Positions 32,163-41,608 are shown, counted from the stretch's first letter. The stretch: DNA of 64,000 bases from Syntrophobotulus glycolicus DSM 8271 (GCF_000190635.1 NC_015172.1:1426001-1490000), one strand, 5' to 3'. Made by a program: numbers and translations. Notes: generated by a model not told the origin, from the sequence alone.

Positions 32163-32840
32163 GTGGTGGGCATAATAAAGGATGATTCAAAAATACTCAT
32201 TTCGATAATATTTATTTCAATAAACAGTATGGTTACTGGTATTGTTTTTTCTATACTTGCCAATCCAAGCTTAAGCTTGGTGTTTGGTATTTGGAGTCTT
32301 TTGCCATACGTGCTGTTTGCCATAATTTCATGTAAATATGAGATTTTTTTCAGAACACATACATTTGAAAATAAAAAATATAAAGTACTATTTCTTTTTA
32401 GCTTGGTTTTTGCAATCATTCAGAATATTGTCCCTTATAACACTCTGATACAATCCTTGCCAATAAAATATTTATTTTCGCTTGGTATCCAGATTTTAAT
32501 TATGATAATTTGGCTACGTCTATGGAGACTGATATTGAGAAAAACCACGTTTATTCGGGAGCCTAGAATAAAAACCCAGACTTCTATTTTGGACGAGATG
32601 CAAAATAATTATAAGGATTTAACTGAAGACGGCAAGCAAAGGAGCAGAGATATAATTATGGCGATGGCGTGGAGCGGCTTTGGGATACTGATTATTGTAA
32701 GCCTATACATCATTGTTCCAATTATATTATCCAGCGGTCATTTTGATCAAAAACTGACGCTTGGCATCTCATTAAGCTTATTTCTATTGTTTATTTACGC
32801 TAACACACGAAAAAATTTACTTTTCCACATGGCTATGTAA
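32163..32840 (+). pseudogene. 5' part of a membrane-protein gene split by IS21
   Basis: 224 intact residues with about six hydrophobic helices (for example ILISIIFISINSMVTGIVFSIL and YLFSLGIQILIMIIWLRLW). The last three codons and the stop belong to the IS21 end. Joining the flanks after removing the element and one copy of the GGCTA duplication restores one frame ending at 35487, about 290 residues in all. The family is not recognised. Related AT-rich membrane-protein genes lie at 36.4-37.7 kb. Confidence 0.75.
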
Positions 32841-32981
32841 ATGGTAAACTAAAGTACAGAGTTTTAAGCCAATAGAACTACAGACTTTCTCGCCACAAAG
32901 TACACAGTTTTTCGCCAACAACTACACAGTTTTCAGCCAGCTGATACAATGGAAACAGGCTGAGGATGGAGGCTGTGAGAA

Positions 32982-34250
32982 ATGAAGGGATATTCTGTGT
33001 ATAGTAAAATACAGCAACTCAAAGAACAAGGATTCCGAAAAGATGCCGTGGCAAAAAGCCTTGGCCTTAACTGGAGAACGGTGGACCGCTATTGGAAGAT
33101 GACCGTAGATGAGTATGAAACCAACACAGCCAGCGTGAGCAAGGTCAGACTGCTGGACGATTACCAGGACACCATCGTCTGCTGGCTGCGGGATTATCCC
33201 ACACTGAGTGCGGCTCAGGTTTGTGATTGGTTAAAAGAACACTACAAAGCGACCTTTAGCGAACGCACGGTCTCCCGATATGTGAAAGACCTGCGCAACA
33301 CGTATGATCTCCGCAAAGCCCCCAATCCACGAGACTATGCAGCCGTTCCGGAATTGCCCATGGGGCAGCAGCTGCAAGTGGATTTTGGCGAGAAGTGGTT
33401 GAAAAACGTAGGCAGTGGCCGCACCAAGGTCTATACAGCCGCCTTTGTTCTGGCCCACTCCCGTTTTAAATATGCCGAGCTGCAGAGTCGCCCCTACACC
33501 GCTACCGATTTAGTGCGAGCCTGCCACCACTGCTTTCGGTATATGGGGGGAATCCCGCAAGAACTGGTCTTAGACCAGGACAGTATCGTTTGTGTGGCAG
33601 AAAATGCTGGCGATATCATCCATACCTATGAGTTTGAAAAACTCCGGCAGGAATGCAAACTGAGCATTTATATGTGCCGTGGCGCCGACCCGGAAAGCAA
33701 AGGCAAGATAGAAAGCACCGTAAAATATGTGAAGGGCAATTTCCTGGAAAACCGACTCTACGTGGATGATGATATCCTAAACAGCAGCTGCCTGGATTGG
33801 CTGGAACGTACCGCCAATGCCAAAATCCACGGAACAACCAAGCGCGTTCCTGCGGAAGTCTTTGCCGAAGAACGGGAACACCTGCGTCCACTGGTCGAGT
33901 GCGCAGAAACTCATGGCGCCACCCTTTGCAGAACGGTCCGCAAGGACAATACCATTCTTTATGACAGCAACCGATATTCCGTTCCGCTTGGCACTTACAA
34001 CAGGCAGAAAGAGGTTTGCATTGTGCCTAAGGACGGCGTGTTATTCATCCAGACGGTTTTTGGAGAGCCAATCTGCGAGCACCGCCTTTCCAGCGGGCGC
34101 GGTCTGCTTATCCAAAGTACAAGCCACCAACGCGATAGGACCAGTTCCCTGGATCAGATGCAAGCTGCACTAGGCGTGCTTCTGCTTGGCAAGGCGGATG
34201 ATTTCCTCCAGGAGATCCGTACCGAGAAATCCCGGTATGCCAGAGACTAG
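32982..34250 (+). CDS. istA: IS21 transposase IstA, ended early by an amber codon
   Basis: 422 residues: an N-terminal HTH (QQLKEQGFRKDAVAKSLGLNWRTVDRYW) and an rve-type DDE core (LQVDFGEKWLKNV, LVLDQDSIVC, ESKGKIESTVKYVKGNF). The frame stops at TAG (34248-34250) but stays open in phase for another 80 codons, right up to istB. A single CAG-to-TAG change in YARDQF would explain it. The catalytic triad is complete before the stop; the missing tail probably contacts IstB. Confidence 0.88.
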   Translation: MKGYSVYSKIQQLKEQGFRKDAVAKSLGLNWRTVDRYWKMTVDEYETNTASVSKVRLLDDYQDTIVCWLRDYPTLSAAQVCDWLKEHYKATFSERTVSRYVKDLRNTYDLRKAPNPRDYAAVPELPMGQQLQVDFGEKWLKNVGSGRTKVYTAAFVLAHSRFKYAELQSRPYTATDLVRACHHCFRYMGGIPQELVLDQDSIVCVAENAGDIIHTYEFEKLRQECKLSIYMCRGADPESKGKIESTVKYVKGNFLENRLYVDDDILNSSCLDWLERTANAKIHGTTKRVPAEVFAEEREHLRPLVECAETHGATLCRTVRKDNTILYDSNRYSVPLGTYNRQKEVCIVPKDGVLFIQTVFGEPICEHRLSSGRGLLIQSTSHQRDRTSSLDQMQAALGVLLLGKADDFLQEIRTEKSRYARD

Positions 34251-34490
34251 TTTAAACTGATCCACACACTCTGCGACCAGTATGGTATTGAGGCTGTCCT
34301 GGAAGCGGCTGATTTTTGTCATGACAGCAAACTCTACAGTGCCAACTACATAAAAGGCTATCTGGAGCACAGGGTCCCTAAACAGCCCGAACCGCCAGCG
34401 CTGCTCCTTCCGGTGAGCAGTGCAAAATACCATGTGACAACGCAAAAGCGCTCCCTTAGCGTCTATGCCAAGGCGGGAGGTGCTAAATGA
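34251..34490 (+). pseudogene. Severed C-terminal part of istA
   Basis: In phase with istA after the amber codon: FKLIHTLCDQYGIEAVLEAAD...[18 protein letters not shown], then TGA overlapping the istB ATG. This is the normal C-terminus of IS21 transposases. Confidence 0.8.
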
Positions 34491-35221
34491 TGCGCCCCAT
34501 TGACCGGGTAAGTGGACTGCTTTCCGACTTGCGCATGAACCCCATAGATTTTGAAGCACTTTTTGCTGGGAAGAACACCTTGACCCCCGTGGAAAGCGTA
34601 GAGCTGTTTTTGCAGGAACAGCAACGGCTTCGGATACAAAAGCAAAATCTGTTGCGCTGCCGCAGAGCCAACTTACCGGCTGAGAAAACCATGGATTCGT
34701 TTGACTTTGGATTCCAGCGCAGTGTTTCCAAGGAGCAGATGCTGCGACTGAGCGATATGACTTGGGTTGAGCAAGCGTACAACGTTTGTTTTCTGGGGCC
34801 TCCCGGCGTTGGAAAAACACATCTTGCTCTGTCCCTGGCTGTGAAGGGGCCGGACTTGGGCTATGCGGTGGCCTTTGAAACCTTAGACAACCTGATGAAG
34901 ATTCTCAAGACGGCCGAAATCTCCGGGGCCAGCAAACGGCGGCTCAAATATCTAAGCAAGGCTGCGCTGGTAATTGTTGATGAAGTGGGTTTTATGCCGC
35001 TCTCGCCAGCAGAGGCCAATCTGTTCTTTAGCTTTGTATCTTCCATGGCCGAGCGCACTTCGCTGATTATTACATCCAACAAAGGGTTTGACGAGTGGGC
35101 CGAGTTCCTTGGCGATGCGACCATTACAACCGCTATCCTAGACCGTCTGATTCACCGCTGCGAGATCCTCAACATGACGGGCAACAGTTACCGCTTAGAG
35201 CACCGCAAAAGCATTACCTGA
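34487..35221 (+). CDS. istB: IS21 helper ATPase IstB
   Basis: 244 residues of the DnaC-like AAA+ class. Walker A is [18 protein letters not shown], Walker B is [11 protein letters not shown], and sensor 1 is [19 protein letters not shown]. IstB prepares target DNA for IstA. The start overlaps the IstA stop (ATGA). Confidence 0.93.
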   Translation: MMRPIDRVSGLLSDLRMNPIDFEALFAGKNTLTPVESVELFLQEQQRLRIQKQNLLRCRRANLPAEKTMDSFDFGFQRSVSKEQMLRLSDMTWVEQAYNVCFLGPPGVGKTHLALSLAVKGPDLGYAVAFETLDNLMKILKTAEISGASKRRLKYLSKAALVIVDEVGFMPLSPAEANLFFSFVSSMAERTSLIITSNKGFDEWAEFLGDATITTAILDRLIHRCEILNMTGNSYRLEHRKSIT

Positions 35222-35278
35222 AAAACTCTGCACTTTGTGGCGAAAAACTCTGTATTTTGCTTGACTGCTTACAGGCTA

Positions 35279-35487
35279 CTACTGTTAAGTATGATGTTAC
35301 AGAAGTCATTTCTGTTTTTGCAGGCTTATGTATTACTTTCTATTATGCTGCATTTATCCGCAACTCTCCGGGAACGATTAATTTTCTTATTCTTATCTTA
35401 AGTTGCTTGATGTTATACCCTTTGATATATAAGCACCAAAGAATTGCAAGTCAATACAACAAAATGAGAAACGACAACAAAAAATAA
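35279..35487 (+). pseudogene. 3' part of the IS21-split membrane-protein gene
   Basis: Continues in phase from the 5' part once the IS21 element is removed: TVKYDVTEVISVFAGLCITFYYAAF, two further helices, and the polar end IASQYNKMRNDNKK. Confidence 0.75.
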
Positions 35488-35708
35488 CAACAGCGGAAGC
35501 CTCAGAACTTTATTGGCTATATCTTACGATTACACATGATCATTCTGATACTCCTTATCTAGAATAGCACTGGAGTGGACACGACGCTCATGATCTGGGT
35601 ATTTGTATTGCTGGGAACCAATGGCTTGGTTTGGAGACTTTGAGTGGAAAGCCTGGAAGCAGAATTTAATAAATAGCTTATAACGGAGGAAGTTTACTTT
35701 GAATGATG

Positions 35709-36137
35709 CATAAAAATTACAGGTCCATTACAGCAAACATTGAAATTAACCAATGTTCCGACAAAAGAACTTTTACCCGAAGATTATGAGATGCTTTTTA
35801 AAACGGTTGAGCTTATGGATAATTATCTCAAATCCAAAGGCACGCAGCCTGTAGGTCCGCTCATTCAATACACACATCCTTAAGATTTGACGAAGCAGGA
35901 CAGTCGAATATAACCATGAAACTCATGCGGCAAGCCAATCATCATATTCATAAAGTGGAAGAACCGTATTCTTTGGAATCCATCATATGGGTTCCGGATT
36001 GCCTTTATGTCAGATTCACCGCAGAAGAAGAAAAGTTAAAGTTCAACATATTCGTTTCGGTCCAAAGGCCCACTTTTTTGTTCGGAAATAACGGTTTGTC
36101 AACAAAGATTGACTATTTTCCTGCGGATATTCATTAA
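35709..36137 (+). pseudogene. Decayed GyrI-like (effector-binding domain) gene
   Basis: The first frame gives LTNVPTKELLPEDYEMLFKTVELMDNYLKSKGTQPVGPLIQYTHP and a stop. The next, shifted frame gives NITMKLMRQANHHIHKVEEPYSLESIIWVPDCLYVRF. Together they resemble GyrI/AraC-type effector-binding proteins. It has no start codon, one frameshift near 35882 and an unrelated 3' end, so it is a relic. The stretch 35488-35708 has no gene; it contains a 30-bp sequence repeated at 37748. Confidence 0.5.
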
Positions 36138-36211
36138 GCAACATTTCTTTTGCTCATCTCTCCATAGAACGACAAATTTATCTCATTGCTTAGCGTATAA
36201 TGAATCTGGGA
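36107..36211. repeat. Repeat copy B (partner at 27325-27425)
   Basis: Matches copy A over about 85-100 bp in the same orientation. It includes the last codons of the GyrI-like relic and a GTATAAT motif. 36212-36430 has nothing else I can name. Confidence 0.5.
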
Positions 36212-36430
36212 GAGAATAAGACACGATTAGCATGAAAAAAACACTATATTAAAATATATTTTTAAACCATAAATGGTATTAATCTCTTTTGGAAAAATCG
36301 AACTTGAGTGCCCGTTTTATTGGGTAATATAACATTTCATCTACTCCTTAATACAAATTGGAGAGATCTCGCTTGTCATGGCAGAATCACCCTGGTGAAC
36401 TCAGACAAACCAAGAAGGGATAGGCGGAAT

Positions 36431-36925
36431 ATGGATTACTTCTCGCTAGAGAACGGGCTTCAATTTCAGATATTGCTTCCTTGCTCTTTTCTCTTTTTTA
36501 AAATTCTAGATTTTCAATATTCTTATTATAAGAATAGGTATAAGAAAAAAATCATTATTGCCGGAATATTTATTTCAGCAGTATCCTTACCGATCCTATT
36601 CTTACTGAATTTTGAACCTTATTTTATTTTTATCTGGTGTTTATTATTTTTTGTGGTGCCCTCTGCAATGAGCTTCTTTGTAAGGCTTTCGGGTGAAACA
36701 GAAGAATACCATGAGATAGATTCTTTCTCGTATAAAATTTTCGGACTATCGTGTTTTAGCGGCTTGTTTATTATGATATTACCCTATTTGAGTATTTTTG
36801 AACGATTGGGTGGTGAACCAAACGATTACAGAATAGCATGGATTTCCAGAACAATTTATTTTGCTTTGGGACTAAGCTTAATTTTGTTAAACAAAGTTAT
36901 GGAACATCATATCTGGCACAAGTAG
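36431..36925 (+). CDS. Small polytopic membrane protein, unknown
   Basis: 164 residues with four or five hydrophobic helices (IIIAGIFISAVSLPILFLL, FIFIWCLLFFVVPSAMSFFV, LFIMILPYLSIF). Start at the ATG behind AGGCGGA; the frame is open 120 bp further up without a site. No domain recognised. With the next gene it may form a small AT-rich unit of foreign origin. Confidence 0.55.
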   Translation: MDYFSLENGLQFQILLPCSFLFFKILDFQYSYYKNRYKKKIIIAGIFISAVSLPILFLLNFEPYFIFIWCLLFFVVPSAMSFFVRLSGETEEYHEIDSFSYKIFGLSCFSGLFIMILPYLSIFERLGGEPNDYRIAWISRTIYFALGLSLILLNKVMEHHIWHK

Positions 36926-36989
36926 TTCAGTTCTCCGGGCTTCTGTGCTTTTTCCCGAGCGCTTTCGATAATTAACCGTGGGAGGTTTC

Positions 36990-37727
36990 GTGTCATTGCT
37001 GTTTCTAATATCCAATATCTTATATGAGACATGTCTTTATTTATGTGTCTATGCCTTTTATATCAATTATAATAAATTGCCTTTATTTTTTCTTGTTTTA
37101 TTTATGTTTGCCTGTATGATCGTTTCCGGTTTTCCGAATTCCTATTATCGAATGGGATACAAGCTCAACATTAGAAGAATCGATATGGATGCCATATTCA
37201 AGCTGGCGCAACTATTCCTGATCTTTGTTGGGATGTCTTACATAGGAACGGAGAAAATTTTCATTACGATTTGTTTATTATTAATAATCATGATGATCAA
37301 CCTGGTCAACAGAATAGAGATCTATCGCGCAATCAAAAAGGAGCAGATAACATTTTATGCACTGATTAATAAAATGAATAATCAATCAGACAGAGACACC
37401 GAAAAGGGTAAGCTGCTGGGGTTAGCCTGGAAACTATTGATTCCATTGATCGGTTTTTCATTCTTTGAAGAAAGCATTCTGATTGTAAAGTTAGCAGCAT
37501 GGGTGTTAATCGGCATGATCGAAGGAATGATCCTAAACAAACTATATCAGAGACTCATTGTTTTGAATCCGGATATAAAGAAAGAATTCCTCCGGACATT
37601 GATCAAGTCGATTGTTTTTTTCTCATTACTAATTATTATCAGCATCTTAAGCCCCCGGAATCTCATTTCCTATGTTTTTATGGCTTTATGCACCACCCAA
37701 TTTGTAGATTTAATCCACAGACAGTGA
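36990..37727 (+). CDS. Polytopic membrane protein, unknown
   Basis: About 245 residues with six or seven helices and a polar central loop (KMNNQSDRDTEKGK). The GGAGG at 36981-36985 means the start is GTG 36990 (short spacing) or TTG 36996, not the more upstream GTG at 36978. No family recognised. It may act with the membrane protein encoded just upstream. Confidence 0.55.
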   Translation: MSLLFLISNILYETCLYLCVYAFYINYNKLPLFFLVLFMFACMIVSGFPNSYYRMGYKLNIRRIDMDAIFKLAQLFLIFVGMSYIGTEKIFITICLLLIIMMINLVNRIEIYRAIKKEQITFYALINKMNNQSDRDTEKGKLLGLAWKLLIPLIGFSFFEESILIVKLAAWVLIGMIEGMILNKLYQRLIVLNPDIKKEFLRTLIKSIVFFSLLIIISILSPRNLISYVFMALCTTQFVDLIHRQ

Positions 37728-37747
37728 AGCCCGATAGTCGGATGAAA

Positions 37748-37778
37748 TGAAAGCTTGGAAGCAGAATTTAATAAATAG
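37748..37778 (+). repeat. 30-bp repeat, also at 35644-35674
   Basis: GAAAGCYTGGAAGCAGAATT followed by TAATAAATAG occurs at both places with one or two differences. Each copy reads as the end of a short frame, so these look like gene-end fragments left by duplication and decay. Confidence 0.5.
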
Positions 37779-37959
37779 AGGATCAAGAGCGATTAATGGC
37801 ATTGCTTATTGATTCACATTCAAGTGTTTTATGAGTCAGGAAGTCCCGCCAAAGAATGTACGTTAAGGGAATGAGCGCGTCAGATTGAGGGTTTTTTTAG
37901 CGTCTGAATATATGGAAAATGATTCCTGGGGAAACGTGAATTTAAAGGAGAGGTGTCAC

Positions 37960-39204
37960 ATGCACAAATTGTTCTATCCGTTGCTTTGTTTGACCCTGAC
38001 GGCGGCTTTGCTGGCGGGCTGTTCCGCGGTACCCGTTCAATCCGGCTCCAATGCCGGCAGTCTAAACTCAAGTTTTGACCGAAATAAAATCAGCACTGAC
38101 CTCGTTGCGGCAAATACGCGCTTTGCTTTCACAATGTTCAAGCAGCTGAATCAGGAAGACGGAGAGCAAAATATCCTGATATCGCCGCTGAGCATATCGA
38201 CCGCCCTAGCCATGACCTACCAGGGGGCCGCCGGCTCCACGAAAGAGGCCATGGCCAAAGCCCTGGGCTATACAGGCCTGGAGGACATAACAGTGAATCA
38301 CTCTTACCAAAACCTGATTCCGTATTTAAATGGATTGGACGACAAGGTCAAATTGAATGTCGGCAATTCCGTTTGGGTGAGAGAAGGGGAAGAGATCAAG
38401 CCGGATTTTCTCACGGTGAACAGGGATATTTTCTATGCTCCCACGATTTCGCTTGATTTCAGCAAGGATGAGGCCGCCGCTCAAATCAACCAGTGGATAG
38501 CAGAAGCGACCGATCAGAAAATCACCAAAATGGTAGATTCCCCAATAGAATCCGATGTTGTCATGTACCTGATCAATGCCATCTATTTCAAGGGGGATTG
38601 GGCCGAGCAATTTGAGCCGGAGAAGACAGTTCAAACCAAATTCGCGGCTGGCGACGGCAAGACAGATGAAGTCAGGATGATGAGCAGGACCGGGAAAGTT
38701 GAATATGGGGAGGGAGAAAATTTTCAGGCTGTCCGCCTGCCGTACGGAGGCGGCAAAGCGGCTATGTACTGTATTCTGCCCAAAGAAGGACTGGCGATCA
38801 ATGATTTTGTCCTGAGTCTGGATGCCGGGCGCTGGCAGGCAATCAAAGACAGTCTGGCAGAGCGGGATGAGCTTCTGGTGCAACTGCCCCGTTTCAAACT
38901 GGAATATGGAATTAAAAATTTGAACGAAAGCCTGGCTGCTCTTGGAATGGGGGAAGCTTTTACCGCTCAGGCTGATTTTTCCAGGATGGGCAATCAGATT
39001 TATATCAGCAGAGTCCTGCACAAGGCGATCATAGAGGTGAATGAAGAGGGCAGTGAAGTAGCGGCGGCAACTGGGGTAGAAGTGCAGAAGATCTCAGCCC
39101 AGACCCTGGCCTTTATTGCCAACCGGCCATTCCTGTTCGTCATTGCCGATGATCAGACAGGAACGGTTCTCTTTATGGGCAAGCTGTCCGAGGTCCGTCA
39201 ATAA
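37960..39204 (+). CDS. Serpin (serine protease inhibitor), lipoprotein
   Basis: 414 residues from the ATG behind AAAGGAGAGG. The lipobox LLAGC (Cys about 21) should anchor it outside the membrane. The serpin fold is clear: ILISPLSISTALAMTYQGAAGSTKEAM, YLINAIYFKGDWAEQF, and the C-terminal NRPFLFVIAD. The hinge reads EEGSEVAAATGVEV, the small-residue pattern of inhibitory serpins, and the predicted scissile region is near QKIS. It would trap extracellular serine or cysteine proteases. Serpins are unusual in bacteria. Its GC content is higher than that of the preceding membrane genes. Confidence 0.92.
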   Translation: MHKLFYPLLCLTLTAALLAGCSAVPVQSGSNAGSLNSSFDRNKISTDLVAANTRFAFTMFKQLNQEDGEQNILISPLSISTALAMTYQGAAGSTKEAMAKALGYTGLEDITVNHSYQNLIPYLNGLDDKVKLNVGNSVWVREGEEIKPDFLTVNRDIFYAPTISLDFSKDEAAAQINQWIAEATDQKITKMVDSPIESDVVMYLINAIYFKGDWAEQFEPEKTVQTKFAAGDGKTDEVRMMSRTGKVEYGEGENFQAVRLPYGGGKAAMYCILPKEGLAINDFVLSLDAGRWQAIKDSLAERDELLVQLPRFKLEYGIKNLNESLAALGMGEAFTAQADFSRMGNQIYISRVLHKAIIEVNEEGSEVAAATGVEVQKISAQTLAFIANRPFLFVIADDQTGTVLFMGKLSEVRQ

Positions 39205-39266
39205 CACATTTACAGCCGATGAAATAAAAACGACAACTCATGCCGGAAGGGTTATTATCGAAAGAA

Positions 39267-39296
39267 AAGGAGGTGCCTAAAAAAAGACACCTCCTT
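39267..39296. terminator. Bidirectional terminator between serpin and csoR
   Basis: AAGGAGGTG pairs with CACCTCCTT around an A-rich loop. T-rich sequence follows on the minus strand, fitting the end of csoR, and it can also stop the serpin transcript. Confidence 0.65.
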
Positions 39297-39313
39297 GTGA
39301 TTGCGAAGCCGGC

Positions 39314-39589
39314 TTATGACATCCTCGAAAAATGATCCACCGCTTTGGCAAAGTCCAGAATGGTTTTCTCCACATCTCCATGCTCGATGCCTTCTCTGAC
39401 ACAATGCTTGATATGTCCTTCCAAAATGATCTGCCCGACTTTATGCAGAGCGCTTTTGGCCGCGTGGACCTGGATCAGCACATCCTCACAAGGGACATCC
39501 TGATCGATCATTTTGTCGATGGCCTTGATCTGTCCCATGATTTTGTTGATTCTTCTATGCAGATTTTCTCCATCCATACATTGGCGCAT
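39314..39589 (-). CDS. csoR: CsoR-type metal-sensing repressor
   Basis: 91 residues of the CsoR/RcnR (DUF156) family, an all-helical repressor. The Cu(I) ligand set Cys-His-Cys is present: Cys34 (VPCEDVL), His59 and Cys63 (EGHIKHC). Copper binding releases DNA. It is divergent from a P1B-type ATPase gene, with CsoR-like operators in front of both. The symbol is for the family; the metal is inferred from the ligands. Confidence 0.9.
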   Translation of the reverse strand: MRQCMDGENLHRRINKIMGQIKAIDKMIDQDVPCEDVLIQVHAAKSALHKVGQIILEGHIKHCVREGIEHGDVEKTILDFAKAVDHFSRMS

Positions 39590-39615
39590 AGACTCTGTTC
39601 ACGCTCCTTCTGCAG

Positions 39616-39729
39616 AATACCCGCAGGGGTATGGAAAGTATACCACCATTTAAAAAGAAGGTCAAGCAAGGTAAGCACTTGACAAGGTATACCTATAGGG
39701 GTATCATGAACCCATACCCCTATAGGTAT
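39616..39729. promoter_or_regulatory. CsoR operators and metal-ATPase promoter
   Basis: ATACCCGCAGGGGTAT (39616-39631) lies just before csoR. Before the ATPase gene, ATACCTATAGGGGTAT (39689-39704) and its exact inverse ATACCCCTATAGGTAT (39714-39729) flank 9 bp. The promoter TTGACA (39679) -17- TATCAT (39702) is overlapped by the left arm, so a bound repressor would block it. Confidence 0.8.
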
Positions 39730-39736
39730 AAGGAGG

Positions 39737-41608
39737 ATGGAGCAAGTGCTTGAATTATGGAAAGAAGAAGAAAAACGAAACATTTTATTTCTGGCGGTCT
39801 CGCTGGTTTCTATTGTCGTCAGCTTCTTTAATATCGGGAATTTACCCGTAGACGCCGCCTGGGCGGCTATTTTACTGTGCGGCCTACCGATCATTAAAGG
39901 GGCTGTTGTCGGCCTGGTTACCGAGTTTGATATCAAAGCGGATGTCCTGGTATCCATTGCCTTAATTGCCTCGGTGATCATTGGAGAAACCTTTGCCGCC
40001 GGGGAAATCGCCTTTATTATGGCAATCGGCGCCTATCTGGAAGAACGCACCGTGGCAAAGGCCCGCGCCGGCATTGAGAAACTGGTGCATCTTACCCCCA
40101 CGACAGCCAGGGTGATCAGAAACGGGGAGGAAGTCATCGTTCCCGCTGAGCAGGTTAAAGTGGGGGATATCCTGCGCGTACTCCCGGGGGAAACCATTGC
40201 CGTGGACGGTGTCATCATTGATGGTCAGACCTCCGTCAATCAGGCGGTGATGACCGGGGAGTCCCTGCCCGTGGATAAGAGTGCCGGAGATGAGGTTTCC
40301 AGCGGTACGGTCAATCAGTTCGGCTCTTTTGATTTGAAGGCCACAAAAGTAGGAGAGGACAGCTCCCTGCAACGAATGATCCGGCTGGTACAGTCCGCTG
40401 ATGCTGGTAAGGCCAAGATCGTCGGGATCGCGGACAGATGGGCCACCTGGATTGTCGCCGCCGCCCTGGCTTCCGCTGCCGCTACCTGGTTTATTACGGG
40501 CGAAATCATCCGCGCTGTGACCATATTGGTTGTCTTCTGTCCCTGTGCTTTGGTCCTGGCCACACCGACAGCCATCATGGCCGGTATCGGCAATGCCACC
40601 AAGTTTGGCATCCTGATCCGGGAGGGGGACGCGCTGGAAAGACTGGCTAAGGTCAAGCGCCTTGCCTTTGACAAAACAGGTACCCTTACCTATGGAAGAC
40701 CAGATGTCGAGGCCGTGGAGAGCTTTGATTCCGCTCTGACGGATGAAGCACTGCTGGGCCTGGCAGCTTCTGCCGAGCTTCGTTCCGAGCATCCGCTGGG
40801 GAAAGCCATTGTTGCTCATTACAAAACGGTTTCCGGTTTGTCCTTGCAGGAAGCCCGGGATTTTCAGATGATCGCCGGGCGCGGTGTTTCCGCGGTTGTA
40901 GGGGGCCGTTCCATCCTGGCCGGTAATACCGAAATGCTGCGTGAAAACTCTGTTTCCCTGCCTCACACCATGATGGATAAAGCAGATGCTTACAGAAATG
41001 AAGGCTGTGCGATGATCTTTATCTCTGTGGACGGCCAGGCTGCCGGTTTCATCGCTTTGGCGGATACCTTGCGGCCCGATGCTGTGAATATGCTCAAAAA
41101 CATTGAAAAAACCGGAGTGAAAAGCGTATTGCTGACCGGCGACAACGGCCAGGCCGCTGCTCATATGGCTAAGAGCGCGGGAATCAATGAACTGCACAGC
41201 GATTGTCTGCCCGAGCATAAAATGGCAGTCATTGAACAGTACCAGAGCCGCGGTGATCTGGTCGCCATGGTGGGGGACGGGGTAAATGACGCCCCTGCCC
41301 TGAAAAAGGCCCATGTCGGTATTGCGATGGGGGGGATCGGCAGTGATATTGCGGTGGACGCCGCCGACATTGCCCTTGTCGGCGATGAGATCAAGAGTAT
41401 TCCCCACCTGCTGGCTTTGGCCAGAAGAACAATGAACATCATCAAGCTGAATATGGCCCTTTCCCTGGCCCTCAACTTTGTGGCCATCGTTCTGGCAATG
41501 GCGGGCCTGCTCGGTCCTGTTGCCGGGGCCCTGGTCCATAACGCCGGCTCGGTGGCGGTGATTATCAATTCATCCCTCTTATTAAGATGGAAAGAGCATG
41601 AAAAATAA
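39737..41608 (+). CDS. P1B-type heavy-metal-exporting ATPase
   Basis: 623 residues. TGES (about 173-176), the metal-path CPC in VVFCPCALVLATPTA (268-270), DKTGTLT with the phosphorylated Asp312, SEHPLGKAI and GDGVNDAP are all present. There is no N-terminal HMA domain or His-rich tail. The last helices read VHNAGSVAVIINSSLLL, without the YN/MxxSS pair of classical CopA, so the metal (Cu, Zn or Cd) is uncertain; the CsoR operators favour copper. AGGAGG abuts the ATG, so GTG 39746 may be the real start. Confidence 0.9.
   Translation: MEQVLELWKEEEKRNILFLAVSLVSIVVSFFNIGNLPVDAAWAAILLCGLPIIKGAVVGLVTEFDIKADVLVSIALIASVIIGETFAAGEIAFIMAIGAYLEERTVAKARAGIEKLVHLTPTTARVIRNGEEVIVPAEQVKVGDILRVLPGETIAVDGVIIDGQTSVNQAVMTGESLPVDKSAGDEVSSGTVNQFGSFDLKATKVGEDSSLQRMIRLVQSADAGKAKIVGIADRWATWIVAAALASAAATWFITGEIIRAVTILVVFCPCALVLATPTAIMAGIGNATKFGILIREGDALERLAKVKRLAFDKTGTLTYGRPDVEAVESFDSALTDEALLGLAASAELRSEHPLGKAIVAHYKTVSGLSLQEARDFQMIAGRGVSAVVGGRSILAGNTEMLRENSVSLPHTMMDKADAYRNEGCAMIFISVDGQAAGFIALADTLRPDAVNMLKNIEKTGVKSVLLTGDNGQAAAHMAKSAGINELHSDCLPEHKMAVIEQYQSRGDLVAMVGDGVNDAPALKKAHVGIAMGGIGSDIAVDAADIALVGDEIKSIPHLLALARRTMNIIKLNMALSLALNFVAIVLAMAGLLGPVAGALVHNAGSVAVIINSSLLLRWKEHEK

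Larger units (their letters stand above)
32836..35273 (+). mobile_element. IS21-family insertion sequence with 5-bp target duplication
   Basis: Ends are TGTAAATGG...AGTACAGAGTTTT on the left and TGTAAGCAG...AATACAGAGTTTTTC on the right when read inward. The left end has four spaced repeats of the form TACA(C/G)AGTTTTxxGCCA, the right end two. GGCTA borders both ends (32831-32835 and 35274-35278). It encodes istA (broken by an amber codon) and istB. Confidence 0.9.

Noticed and set aside
39962-41539. A 525-codon minus-strand frame opposite the metal ATPase
   Set aside because: Antisense of a gene with all P-type ATPase motifs; no ribosome site and a low-complexity Gly/Asp/His composition.
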